Source of the DNA: Sulfurovum sp.
GTDB lineage: Bacteria; Campylobacterota; Campylobacteria; Campylobacterales; Sulfurovaceae
Direction of reading: 5' to 3'
Length of the DNA stretch: 15,992 nucleotides
Assembly: GCA_027066595.1 (NCBI GenBank)
Contig: JAMONG010000050.1
Coordinates: 1 to 15,992 of the forward strand
Made by a program: the position numbers and the translations under genes
The notes under the pieces: generated by a model
The model's input: only the letters and a program-made list of their open reading frames with translations
Told to the model about the DNA's origin: nothing
Database searches by the model: none
Shown: piece after piece, positions 1 to 6,753 of the stretch
Position numbering within the stretch: position 1 is the first letter of the stretch
How the letters are laid out: each line of letters begins with the position of its first letter

Positions 1-1598
1 AAGTTTTCAAGGTACTCTAAACTATTTTTTGATTTTTCAATCCCTTGAGAAACATCCAATACTCTTTTATTTGATGAAAAAGTAGTGTGCTTCTTATTTT
101 TTATTCTATTACGTATTTTATCAGTCATAATTAAAAAATTCTTCAGTGCCATATGTACATCTTTAGCATTGATAGGTTTAGTAATCGCTGCATTCATTCC
201 TGCTTGTTCCATCTTTTTTAATTCATGAGGAAAAGACATAGAAGAGATAGATATAATAGGTATATTTCCCCAGTTTTTCATCGTCCTAATTTTTTTTGTC
301 ATAGCTATACCATCCATAATTGGCATATTTATATCAGTAAAAATAATATCTATCTCTTCTTCATATTCAAGTAAATCAATCATTTCAAAACCATTATGCA
401 AACAAAAAAGCTTAATACCTTCATTTTTCAATATGTTTTTAAGAATTTTTTCATCCGCTTTACTGTCTTCAACAATGGCAATGTGAGCACCTTTATAGTA
501 ATCTAAATTTCTCTCTTCATATTCATTATCACCTTTAATAGTAAAAGATTTTGCATCAAATATTTCTATGTTATTAATCCCTTTTACTGCTTTACTTTTA
601 AGCATAAATATTTGATAGAGAATCTCTTCAACATCTCCTATTACTGTAGGGTTATATAACTCAGCATCTGCTATAGATTTTGAAAGTTCCATTTTCTTTT
701 CATCTTCAAATAGTTCATGTACGATAATGATTTTAAAATCATTTTTATCATCTTCAAAAATATTTTTAAAAAAACTTATATGTTTATAAGAGAGATCTTC
801 TGATCTTATAATTGCCATATCTAATTTGTCAAGATTGGGTTTTTTCTTTTCAAAATCATCCAACTTCATATTTTCAATATCAATACCAAATGTTTCAAAA
901 ATATATTGTGTTCTTTTAGTATCATATTTATCTTTACCGATAAATAACGCTCTCTTGCCTGATAAAAACTTCTTCAATTCTTTTTGATGACTTTGATCCT
1001 CTTTATCTTCATAGTAAGGTATCTTAAAAGTATAGTGTGTACCTGATATTTTATTGCTTTTAATTGTTATCTCACCATTCATAGCCTTAACAATTATTTT
1101 TGCCATAACAATATCGTTTATATTTTCACTTTGACTTCCCACTATTTGTTGTGCATCCCTATATCGTCGATATAAATCTTTATGCATCACTGCTTTTTCA
1201 TTAATAATATCAAAGACTAAAAACTTATTTTTACTGTTTGATACTTTCAACATAATTTCTGCATCACGGTTCAACAAAAGAGCATCTTTAACAAAAATTT
1301 CTAATACTTGCCCTATATAATCATTATCTCCAACAATATATCTACCCACTTCATTGTCTACATCATAATATATTGTATGTCCATTCTCTTGTAATATCTG
1401 GGCTACTTTATTGGTTAATATATGCAGCAAACCACTTAGACGAAATGGATTATTTTCAATTTTAATTTCTTTGATTGCATCTTTATATTGTTTAACTATC
1501 TGTATATCTGTTGTCTTTTGCTTATCACTCTCTGCTAACACTACCAAGGTTGTACTATTTGTATTGTTTTTTTTAAAAAAATTAAAAATATTTTTCAT
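1..1598 (-). CDS. Kinase-dead signalling protein (degenerate HATPase - pseudo-receiver - receiver - Hpt start), 3' end outside window
   Basis: This is an open minus-strand frame from an ATG at 1598, preceded by GGTGAG, running without a stop for 532 codons to the window edge. Residues about 45-195 align with an HATPase_c fold (GD at 90-91, QVL at 97-99, NGEI at 174-177, a terminal KIPY). The ATP-binding residues are gone: the N-box asparagines are replaced (I101, D105), the G1 box keeps D130 but has lost both glycines, and the G2 glycines are absent. No HisKA dimerisation histidine precedes it. Residues about 210-345 look like a receiver fold lacking the phospho-acceptor. Residues 371-490 form an intact receiver domain: acidic pair E377/D378, phospho-acceptor D422 (TDINMP), S452 and K474. 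The last codons (about 508-532, with VLDVSQGIEK) resemble the start of an Hpt domain. There is no membrane segment. The protein probably acts in a cytoplasmic phosphorelay or as a scaffold rather than as a kinase; its partner is unknown. Confidence 0.85.
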   Translation of the reverse strand, partial: MKNIFNFFKKNNTNSTTLVVLAESDKQKTTDIQIVKQYKDAIKEIKIENNPFRLSGLLHILTNKVAQILQENGHTIYYDVDNEVGRYIVGDNDYIGQVLEIFVKDALLLNRDAEIMLKVSNSKNKFLVFDIINEKAVMHKDLYRRYRDAQQIVGSQSENINDIVMAKIIVKAMNGEITIKSNKISGTHYTFKIPYYEDKEDQSHQKELKKFLSGKRALFIGKDKYDTKRTQYIFETFGIDIENMKLDDFEKKKPNLDKLDMAIIRSEDLSYKHISFFKNIFEDDKNDFKIIIVHELFEDEKKMELSKSIADAELYNPTVIGDVEEILYQIFMLKSKAVKGINNIEIFDAKSFTIKGDNEYEERNLDYYKGAHIAIVEDSKADEKILKNILKNEGIKLFCLHNGFEMIDLLEYEEEIDIIFTDINMPIMDGIAMTKKIRTMKNWGNIPIISISSMSFPHELKKMEQAGMNAAITKPINAKDVHMALKNFLIMTDKIRNRIKNKKHTTFSSNKRVLDVSQGIEKSKNSLEYLEN

Positions 1599-1601
1599 GT
1601 G

Positions 1602-1607
1602 CTCACC
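1602..1607 (-). promoter_or_regulatory. Shine-Dalgarno of the partial signalling gene
   Basis: GGTGAG on the minus strand ends three bases before the ATG at 1598 and matches the 3' half of the extended AAGGAGGTGA consensus. It supports that start. The same six bases are exactly complementary to the CTCACC strand of the leader hairpin at 1754-1759, so the leader could in principle mask it. Confidence 0.6.
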
Positions 1608-1701
1608 AATTTATAAATTATTCTATAACGAAAGTAAAATATCTAAAAAAGTAAAATAGGGAATTAAAAGTATGCCTGCTTACATCAATAGAATATATAT
1701 A

Positions 1702-1776
1702 GTGCAATCAGGCGATCTCAGGAGAGATCCATGACTTTCTGTCCTCACCTCACGGTGAGTTTAGCTTTAACTTGCA
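1702..1776 (-). ncRNA. Structured leader resembling a divergent c-di-GMP-I (GEMM-I) riboswitch
   Basis: Read on the minus strand, the 261-nt leader of the signalling gene holds a compact fold. An AAA block is followed by a 6-bp stem CTCACC/GGTGAG closed by a GTGA (GNRA) loop (1744-1759), then GGACAGAAAG, then CATGG. A second stem, ATCTC/GAGAT, comes next, then a two-base CG bulge, CC, and GATTGC (1704-1709). This matches the GEMM-I order: AAAC, GNRA stem, GGACGCAAAG, CCACGG, stem, xGCC, GUUGC. The AAA containing the intercalating A47 and the counterpart of ligand-pairing C92 (1704) are present. Differences are real: CG becomes AG inside the ACGCAAAG block, GGC becomes GCT in the base helix so the G20 position is uncertain, and no classical tetraloop receptor is visible. 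Outer bases TGCAA (1772-1776) and TTGCA (1703-1707) can also pair. Class membership is an inference by eye, and the ligand is unknown. Confidence 0.45.
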
Positions 1777-1859
1777 TAATAATACATAAGTATCATTAAG
1801 ATATGACTGAATTTATATGTTTAATTTTACAATAAAGATGAGATGAAGATATATTTATT

Positions 1860-3686
1860 TCATTGTGAACTATTGTTATCAGTACGTTTAGAGGGTATGC
1901 CCTCTTCTTCAAAATAACCATGTTTAAACAACCATTTATAAATATCTGCAGCAATGGGTCCAGCAGTAGAACCACCGTGCCCACCATGTTCAACCAAAAC
2001 AGTCACTATATACTTAGGATTATCATAAGGTGCATAGGTAGTTATCCATGCATGTGAACGATGAAAGTATGCAAGTTGCGACTCTTTTAAACGTACTTTG
2101 GTTGACTGAGGAATGGAAGTTACCTGAGATGTCCCTGTCTTACCTGCTACAATGATAGGAAGTTTACTCATCGTTCTAAATGCTGTACCCCCTCGAATGT
2201 TACACACATCATACATCCCTTTTCTAATCTCTTCTAAATAGTATGCATCAAAACTAATATGTTTTAGTTCAGGCTCTACTGATTTAGTATCAATCATTTT
2301 AGCCACACGAGGAACAGCCAAATTTGAGGTAGCAATCATACCCGTATAACGTGCTACTTGCAGTGGTGTAACTAAGTCATATCCCTGACCAATAGCAGAA
2401 ATAACGGTCTCTCCTTTATACCATGGTTGTTTAAAACGTTTCATTTTCCATGCTTTATCTGGCATCACACCAGCATACTCACGAGGAAGATCTACACCTG
2501 TTTTTACACCTAGTCCAAAGTTATGCAAATTTTTTGCCATTGCATCGATGCCTACTTTTAAACTTTTATTATAAAAATAAACATCACAACTTTCACGTAT
2601 CGCACGTCTAAGCCCTACAGTACCATGCCCCCAACGAGACCAACATCTAAACTTGTGTTTACTAGAACCTAAAGTAATATGTCCAGAACAATGTTCAGAA
2701 CTATCTAAAATATTGGGTAAAGCTTTAGAAAAAGCAAGTGCCATTCCCATCTTTATCGCTGAACCTGGGGGGTATGTACCGTGTATAAATTTATTGGTAA
2801 AAGGGTGTGCCAAATCTAACTGTAACGCTTTCCAAGCTTTTGATGAGATGCCACCAACAAACAGGTTTGGGTCATACGAAGGGTAAGAGACAGCAGAGAG
2901 TAGTTCACCATTGGTTTTCATAACAATTGCTACCCCCGTATGATCACCAAAACGTTCATAAATCATCTGTTGTAGCTCTATATCAAGATTGAGTTTAATA
3001 TTTTTATTGTCTTTAGGAAGTTCTTTTTCAAGGACATCTATGGCTTTATTGGTCGCAGTGACTTTGGAGACTTCATAACCAAGTTCACCTTGAAGTACTT
3101 TATTGTAGTAACGTTCTAGTCCACTCTTACCTACTTTACCCACTTCATCAACCACGGCATCTTTTTTATTTTCTTTCTTATTTGAACGTCCTGTATATCC
3201 TACAATATGTGCAGCATACTTACCATAAGGGTAGTAACGTTTTGTCTCAGCTTCAATTTTAAGGTTATCTTCTAATGAAAGCTTAGGGTAAGCACCCATC
3301 ATACTTGAATAGTGAATAAAATCTACCACTTTGATATATTTATGATTATAAGGAGAGTTGTGTTTTTTATATACTTTAAGCATCACAGTTTTATTTAAAT
3401 CTGGAAATGTCTCTATCAGTTTATCTATCACAACCTCAAGCTCTTTGCTTTTACTTTTTAAATGTGGTGCAATAGAGAGTGAAAAACCTATCTGATTCAT
3501 CGCTAACAAATGTCCATTTTTATCACTTATCTCACCACGAACAGGCTTAATAAACTGTTTTCTCTCTATATTTTCTTTGGCTAAACCTTCATAGTAGAAG
3601 TTAGACTTAATACTTACATGATAAAGTCTTGTTATCATAACCGCCCAAAACACGATAAAGACAAGTAGAATAAATTTATATCTCAC
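1860..3686 (-). CDS. mrdA: Penicillin-binding protein 2 (peptidoglycan D,D-transpeptidase, elongation)
   Basis: This class B PBP cross-links peptidoglycan in the periplasm during lateral wall growth, with RodA as its usual partner. The 608-residue length is typical. Residues 5-20 form the membrane anchor. The dimerisation/pedestal region follows (R-G-E-I near 50-53, with YYPYG and AAHIVGYTG around 151-166). The transpeptidase domain has the SxxK active site S309-A-I-K312, the PBP2-type SCD motif at 366-368 and KTGT at 516-519. The start is GTG and overlaps the stop of the upstream membrane-protein gene (GTGA at 3683-3686). The Shine-Dalgarno there is weak, so translational coupling is likely. 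It is the last gene of the envelope run before the 261-nt leader. FtsI is the alternative class B PBP, but the SCD motif and the neighbour favour PBP2. Confidence 0.95.
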   Translation of the reverse strand: MRYKFILLVFIVFWAVMITRLYHVSIKSNFYYEGLAKENIERKQFIKPVRGEISDKNGHLLAMNQIGFSLSIAPHLKSKSKELEVVIDKLIETFPDLNKTVMLKVYKKHNSPYNHKYIKVVDFIHYSSMMGAYPKLSLEDNLKIEAETKRYYPYGKYAAHIVGYTGRSNKKENKKDAVVDEVGKVGKSGLERYYNKVLQGELGYEVSKVTATNKAIDVLEKELPKDNKNIKLNLDIELQQMIYERFGDHTGVAIVMKTNGELLSAVSYPSYDPNLFVGGISSKAWKALQLDLAHPFTNKFIHGTYPPGSAIKMGMALAFSKALPNILDSSEHCSGHITLGSSKHKFRCWSRWGHGTVGLRRAIRESCDVYFYNKSLKVGIDAMAKNLHNFGLGVKTGVDLPREYAGVMPDKAWKMKRFKQPWYKGETVISAIGQGYDLVTPLQVARYTGMIATSNLAVPRVAKMIDTKSVEPELKHISFDAYYLEEIRKGMYDVCNIRGGTAFRTMSKLPIIVAGKTGTSQVTSIPQSTKVRLKESQLAYFHRSHAWITTYAPYDNPKYIVTVLVEHGGHGGSTAGPIAADIYKWLFKHGYFEEEGIPSKRTDNNSSQ

Positions 3687-4138
3687 AACAACACCACAAC
3701 AAGCATATCGACTACTAATGAGTAGAGTAAAATAATATCTAACCCAATACTATGCACTTGAAATATAAAATCAAAAGCAAAAAGTGCCCCTAAATAAAAA
3801 AAATCCAATAGTATGACTGAGAACAAAGGCTTACATATTTTACATCGTCTAAAATGTCTTAATGAAGTATAAAATGTCACATAAAAGAGTAAAGATGAGA
3901 TGATAGTTAAAAAAAGTGGTAAAGAGAGATTTACCTCTAGATTAATAAAAAAGATAATAGCAAGTAAAATATAGAGAGTTTTATGTCTCTCTAAGCCTAT
4001 GATAAATATGTAAGACATTGCTCCAATAAAGAGTGGAAGGAATACATAGATAGAGATAAGCATAGGGTAAAAGAGTACAAAAAAGGTCATTAAAATCAAT
4101 AATAATGTTCTATGTTCTTCCTTTTTTGATTGTGTCAT
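3683..4138 (-). CDS. Small polytopic membrane protein at the MreD position
   Basis: This is a 151-residue, very hydrophobic protein with about five or six membrane segments (roughly 11-28, 30-48, 56-70, 74-92, 106-126 and 130-151) and a charged N-terminus. It lies directly upstream of, and overlaps, the PBP2 gene. That is where MreD often sits in elongasome operons, and C. jejuni has a comparable small membrane protein beside its PBP gene. I cannot see a decisive MreD signature, so the function is inferred from size, topology and context only. A C-x2-C pair (C99, C102) within a basic loop between two membrane segments is a distinguishing detail. The start is an ATG 14 nt after the GNAT gene, with only a weak ribosome-binding site. 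Confidence 0.7.
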   Translation of the reverse strand: MTQSKKEEHRTLLLILMTFFVLFYPMLISIYVFLPLFIGAMSYIFIIGLERHKTLYILLAIIFFINLEVNLSLPLFLTIISSLLFYVTFYTSLRHFRRCKICKPLFSVILLDFFYLGALFAFDFIFQVHSIGLDIILLYSLVVDMLVVVLL

Positions 4139-4152
4139 ACTAACAACTCATA

Positions 4153-4617
4153 TTACGATAACTTATAGACTAGTGCTACTTCATTACAGACAGGAAAATG
4201 AATACATTTAATACAGTCTGTCCAAATTTTATGTTCAGGTATAAGCTCTTTATTTATCTCACTAAACTGTAATTTTTCAAAAAATTGTGGTAGATAGGTC
4301 AAAACCAACACATCTTCTTCTACCCCTAAGTGTTTGGCTTCTTTTAAAGTAAACTCAATCATACGCTTACCAATGCTTTGTCCACGATATGCTTCATCTA
4401 CAATGAGACTTCGTATCTCTGCTAGTCGTTGAGAGTGTATATGTAGTGCAGTATAGCCCACTAGCCTACCCTCATCTTTAGCTAAGACATAAGAGCGTAT
4501 GTTTGTGGCAATCTCATCATCTGTACGGTTAAGAATAATGCCATCTTTTACTTCACTAGTGACCAAATCTTGCATTTGTGTTATATCCGATAGTTTTGCC
4601 TTAACCAGTTCTATCAC
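4153..4617 (-). CDS. GNAT N-acetyltransferase, short N-acetylglutamate-synthase-like
   Basis: This 154-residue single-domain GNAT protein would use acetyl-CoA. The acetyl-CoA loop is YRGQSIGKRM at 77-86, after the EIRSLIVD strand (67-74), and FFEKLQF at 112-118 is the typical GNAT C-terminal strand/helix. The C-terminus, KIWTDCIKC through C144-N-E146, reproduces the Lys-Trp-x-x-Cys-x-x-Cys...Cys-x-Glu ending of ArgA acetyltransferase domains, with no amino-acid-kinase domain attached. This points to the first step of arginine synthesis, as in stand-alone NAGS proteins described from Campylobacter, but another amine substrate is possible. The start is GTG at 4617, overlapping the engB stop (GTGA) and supported by GAGGA at 4624-4628. 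The enzyme is cytoplasmic and its role in an envelope operon is not obvious. Confidence 0.8.
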   Translation of the reverse strand: MIELVKAKLSDITQMQDLVTSEVKDGIILNRTDDEIATNIRSYVLAKDEGRLVGYTALHIHSQRLAEIRSLIVDEAYRGQSIGKRMIEFTLKEAKHLGVEEDVLVLTYLPQFFEKLQFSEINKELIPEHKIWTDCIKCIHFPVCNEVALVYKLS

Positions 4618-5249
4618 ACTTTATCCTCATGGGCTACTCTATTCTCTTCATCCACACCAAATATCGTCTGTAAAATATTTTGATGAACTCTCTCGTGTCC
4701 ATTTTTTTTCAAGTTTGAAAGTGTTATAGAACCTGGAAACTCACGTTTGAGTTTATTACGTTCTTTTTGATTGAGTTTATCTATCTTAGTAAATACCGTC
4801 AAATATTTTTGGTCAGGGCGTATAAACTCTGTAATATATGCTTCAACATCATCGTCTATCTTGGCATGAGGGTGACGTGCATCACGTAGGTGTATAAAAA
4901 GACGGATAGAGACACGGTGCTTTATAAACTCTACTAAGTTCTTCTGCCATACCTCTTTTAAGGTTTTAGAGACTTTTGCATACCCAAAACCAGGTAAATC
5001 CACAAAACGTACAGGGTAACTCTGTTCATTATAAAGATAACGTGTTTCAAAAAAGTTAATGAGTTGTGTTTTCCCTGGGGTTGCAGATGATTTTGCCAAA
5101 TTTTTTCTTTGGGTGAGTCCATTGAGTGTTGAACTTTTACCCACATTTGATCGTCCTAAAAAAACCACTTCACTCATATCTTCTGGCAGTGAATCAGCAA
5201 TGCTTTGAGCAGATTTAATAAAATTTGCTTCAACAATACGAGGAACCAT
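4614..5249 (-). CDS. engB: Ribosome-biogenesis GTP-binding protein EngB/YsxC/YihA
   Basis: This TRAFAC GTPase assists late assembly of the 50S ribosomal subunit. The protein has 211 residues, close to the family norm. The G1 P-loop is GRSNVGKS at 32-39, the G2 threonine is in the SATPGKTQ stretch (57-62), G3 is DLPG at 84-87 within VDLPGFGYA, G4 is TKID at 154-157, and the G5 serine lies near 178. The start at 5249 shares a base with the lptA stop (TAATG overlap), and the stop overlaps the GNAT start, so it is translated within the operon. It sits next to the lptA gene in the same order as C. jejuni. The last 12 or so residues (acidic, ending in EDKV) extend past the G domain and are probably unstructured. 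Confidence 0.95.
   Translation of the reverse strand: MVPRIVEANFIKSAQSIADSLPEDMSEVVFLGRSNVGKSSTLNGLTQRKNLAKSSATPGKTQLINFFETRYLYNEQSYPVRFVDLPGFGYAKVSKTLKEVWQKNLVEFIKHRVSIRLFIHLRDARHPHAKIDDDVEAYITEFIRPDQKYLTVFTKIDKLNQKERNKLKREFPGSITLSNLKKNGHERVHQNILQTIFGVDEENRVAHEDKV
4624..4628 (-). promoter_or_regulatory. Shine-Dalgarno deciding the GTG start of the GNAT gene
   Basis: GAGGA lies six bases upstream of the GTG at 4617, inside the last codons of engB. It supports GTG initiation and the 4-nt overlap rather than a downstream start. Confidence 0.65.
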
Positions 5250-5710
5250 TATTTCTTTTCCATATCGAAGGTAAATTTTACAGGTTTTTTCTTTGTACCT
5301 TTTACTTTACTACTTCCAGTTAGCATATTTACCGTAATTTCATCACCTTTTGCTGTACGTTTATTGAGTACATCTTCTACTTTTGCTTTACCAAGTAAAA
5401 TATATAAAGAGGTTAAAGGATAATATTTTACTTTATTTGAACTCCCTAAATAATGTCCTTTTTCATTTTGAAACTCAAACGTCACATTGCCTATAGCCTC
5501 ATACATTTTAGCTTGGTTCTTTTTATTGAGATGCACGATGATTTTATCAGCATGTATCCAATCTTTAAGTTGCTTTACCTTAGCATTACCAATGAAGTGT
5601 ACCTCTTTATTGAGATCCATCGCACTCATCGAATCTGATGTGATTTCTACTTTTTCTGCAAATACTGTCTGAGTAAAGAGAAATAGGAGTATTATTTTAA
5701 AAAATTTCAA
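5249..5710 (-). CDS. lptA: LPS-transport periplasmic protein LptA (OstA-like)
   Basis: LptA forms the periplasmic bridge that carries LPS from LptC at the inner membrane to LptDE. The 153-residue protein has an N-terminal signal peptide (hydrophobic residues 4-17, cleavage probably after VFA at 18). It then has the OstA/LptA beta-jellyroll repeat: ITSDSM at 23-28, GNAKVKQ at about 41-47, WIHADKI at about 51-57 and AIGNV at about 72-76. A basic C-terminal tail follows (KVKGTKKKPVKF). The start is TTG at 5710, supported by AAAGG six bases upstream; no ATG is better placed. The 42-nt gap to lptC holds a good extended -10 box, so lptA-engB may be expressed separately from the upstream genes. Confidence 0.88.
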   Translation of the reverse strand: MKFFKIILLFLFTQTVFAEKVEITSDSMSAMDLNKEVHFIGNAKVKQLKDWIHADKIIVHLNKKNQAKMYEAIGNVTFEFQNEKGHYLGSSNKVKYYPLTSLYILLGKAKVEDVLNKRTAKGDEITVNMLTGSSKVKGTKKKPVKFTFDMEKK

Positions 5711-5716
5711 GACAAA

Positions 5717-5721
5717 CCTTT
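5717..5721 (-). promoter_or_regulatory. Shine-Dalgarno deciding the TTG start of lptA
   Basis: AAAGG lies six bases before the TTG at 5710. The frame downstream opens at once into a signal peptide, so the non-ATG start is credible. Confidence 0.6.
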
Positions 5722-5738
5722 ATATGTTTTATTAGACT

Positions 5739-5747
5739 ATTATAGCA
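5739..5747 (-). promoter_or_regulatory. Extended -10 promoter upstream of lptA
   Basis: TGCTATAAT on the minus strand is a perfect TGnTATAAT extended -10 box, the main promoter signal in Campylobacterota. It lies in the 42-nt lptC-lptA gap. Transcription would start near 5732, giving a leader of about 22 nt. There is no recognisable -35, as is usual in this group. Confidence 0.55.
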
Positions 5748-5752
5748 ATAGT

Positions 5753-6265
5753 TTACTTTTCTATCGTATAAACTGTGGCATCTATCACTGTACCATACGC
5801 CTCTTTTTTAGCTGTATTATATGTAAAAGTATCACCTTTTATAATATTTTTATCTCTACTTGCTACAAAAGGAGCTGTAATATTTAAAATCTCTGTACTC
5901 TGATCATACTCTGCTTGTTGTGTCTCATAAGTATAACCATTCATATCGTCCATCACAACATCCCCTTCAAGGTAAATAATACTACCCATATAGGTACCTT
6001 TTTGGGCAACTAAAGATTTAATCGTAGAAGACTTATAATCTAAATCATGCATCGTAAGTACACCATCATCACGCACACCATACGTACCATATGCTTTTCC
6101 TTGAAGTTTACTTGTATCAACTTCTGTAAAAGTGGTATCAGTAAATTCTAACTCTTTTGTAAAAATCTTCTGTGCATCTATATTATCATTAAGCTTAATC
6201 GTAAATGCACCACCGACTATGGTAACAATAGCTGTCAATAAGATTAGCTCTATTCTCATTCCCAT
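5753..6265 (-). CDS. lptC: LPS export protein LptC
   Basis: LptC is the bitopic inner-membrane protein that receives LPS from LptBFG and passes it to LptA. The protein has 170 residues: a single N-terminal membrane segment (about residues 5-22) and then a periplasmic OstA-like beta fold. The recurring strands include GKAYGTYGVRDDG, LEGDVVMDD and IIKGDTFTYN, similar in character to LptA. It lies between kdsC and lptA as in other Campylobacterota and in Enterobacteria. Two starts are possible. The ATG at 6265 gives a 10-nt overlap with kdsC. The third codon ATG at 6259 gives a typical ATGA overlap but has GGGA touching the start codon. I keep the longer form. Sequence conservation in this family is low, so part of the confidence comes from context. 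Confidence 0.85.
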   Translation of the reverse strand: MGMRIELILLTAIVTIVGGAFTIKLNDNIDAQKIFTKELEFTDTTFTEVDTSKLQGKAYGTYGVRDDGVLTMHDLDYKSSTIKSLVAQKGTYMGSIIYLEGDVVMDDMNGYTYETQQAEYDQSTEILNITAPFVASRDKNIIKGDTFTYNTAKKEAYGTVIDATVYTIEK

Positions 6266-6753
6266 AATGCTAAATACTTCTTCTCTAAACCCTCTTGCAC
6301 GATAAGGTTTTCTATCATCTCACGTACAGCACCATCTCCACCTTTTCTATTTAAAATCACAGAAGCAACTTTATCAATGTAGGCACTTGAATCACGAGGG
6401 ACAAAAGAGATATGGGCAGCTTTTAACATCTGTAAATCATTGAGGTCATCTCCAATGGCTGCAACATTTTCCATGGTCAAGTCTAACTTCTCAAGTAACT
6501 CATCTAAAACCTCTTTTTTGTTTGCTATACCTTGATAAAAATATTCGATGCCTAACTCTTTTGCTCGTCTCTCTACAATTTTAGAACTTCTTCCTGTAAT
6601 AATGGCAACTTTTTTACCTAACCTTCTCCACGCAACAATAGCAAGTCCATCTTTCACATTAAAAGATTTTATCTCATCACCCTCTTCACTATAGGTAATA
6701 CGGCTATCTGTCATAGTGCCATCCACATCAAGTACGATAAGTTCTATACTCAC
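6256..6753 (-). CDS. kdsC: 3-deoxy-D-manno-octulosonate 8-phosphate phosphatase (KdsC)
   Basis: KdsC removes phosphate from Kdo-8-phosphate in the cytoplasm, giving Kdo for the LPS inner core. It is a 165-residue HAD-family enzyme without a cap domain, as expected for the tetrameric KdsC group. Motif I is LDVDGTMTD with nucleophile D9 and acid/base D11. Motif II is the threonine in IITGRSS (T53). The motif III lysine is in ANKKEVL (79-80). Motif IV is GDDLND at 101-106, followed by the KdsC-type GGDGAVRE at 138-145 that helps close the active site. It overlaps hisB by four bases (ATGA) and lptC by 10 bases, tying Kdo synthesis to LPS export. The YrbI-type family assignment is firm. Confidence 0.93.
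   Translation of the reverse strand: MSIELIVLDVDGTMTDSRITYSEEGDEIKSFNVKDGLAIVAWRRLGKKVAIITGRSSKIVERRAKELGIEYFYQGIANKKEVLDELLEKLDLTMENVAAIGDDLNDLQMLKAAHISFVPRDSSAYIDKVASVILNRKGGDGAVREMIENLIVQEGLEKKYLALWE

Noticed and set aside
1411..1659. Plus-strand 82-codon open frame over the start of the signalling gene
   Set aside because: It is antisense to a convincing minus-strand gene, has no domain, and its hydrophobic look comes from the complement of Lys/Asn-rich codons.
1690..1776. tRNA or TPP-riboswitch reading of the leader (a CTGAGA-like string is present)
   Set aside because: There is no cloverleaf, T-loop or CCA end, and the other TPP helices and conserved blocks are missing. The GEMM-like arrangement explains more of the sequence.
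5735..5749. CTATT/AATAG inverted repeat around the lptA -10 box as a regulator site
   Set aside because: The symmetry is largely forced by the TATAAT box itself and the arms are too short to claim an operator.
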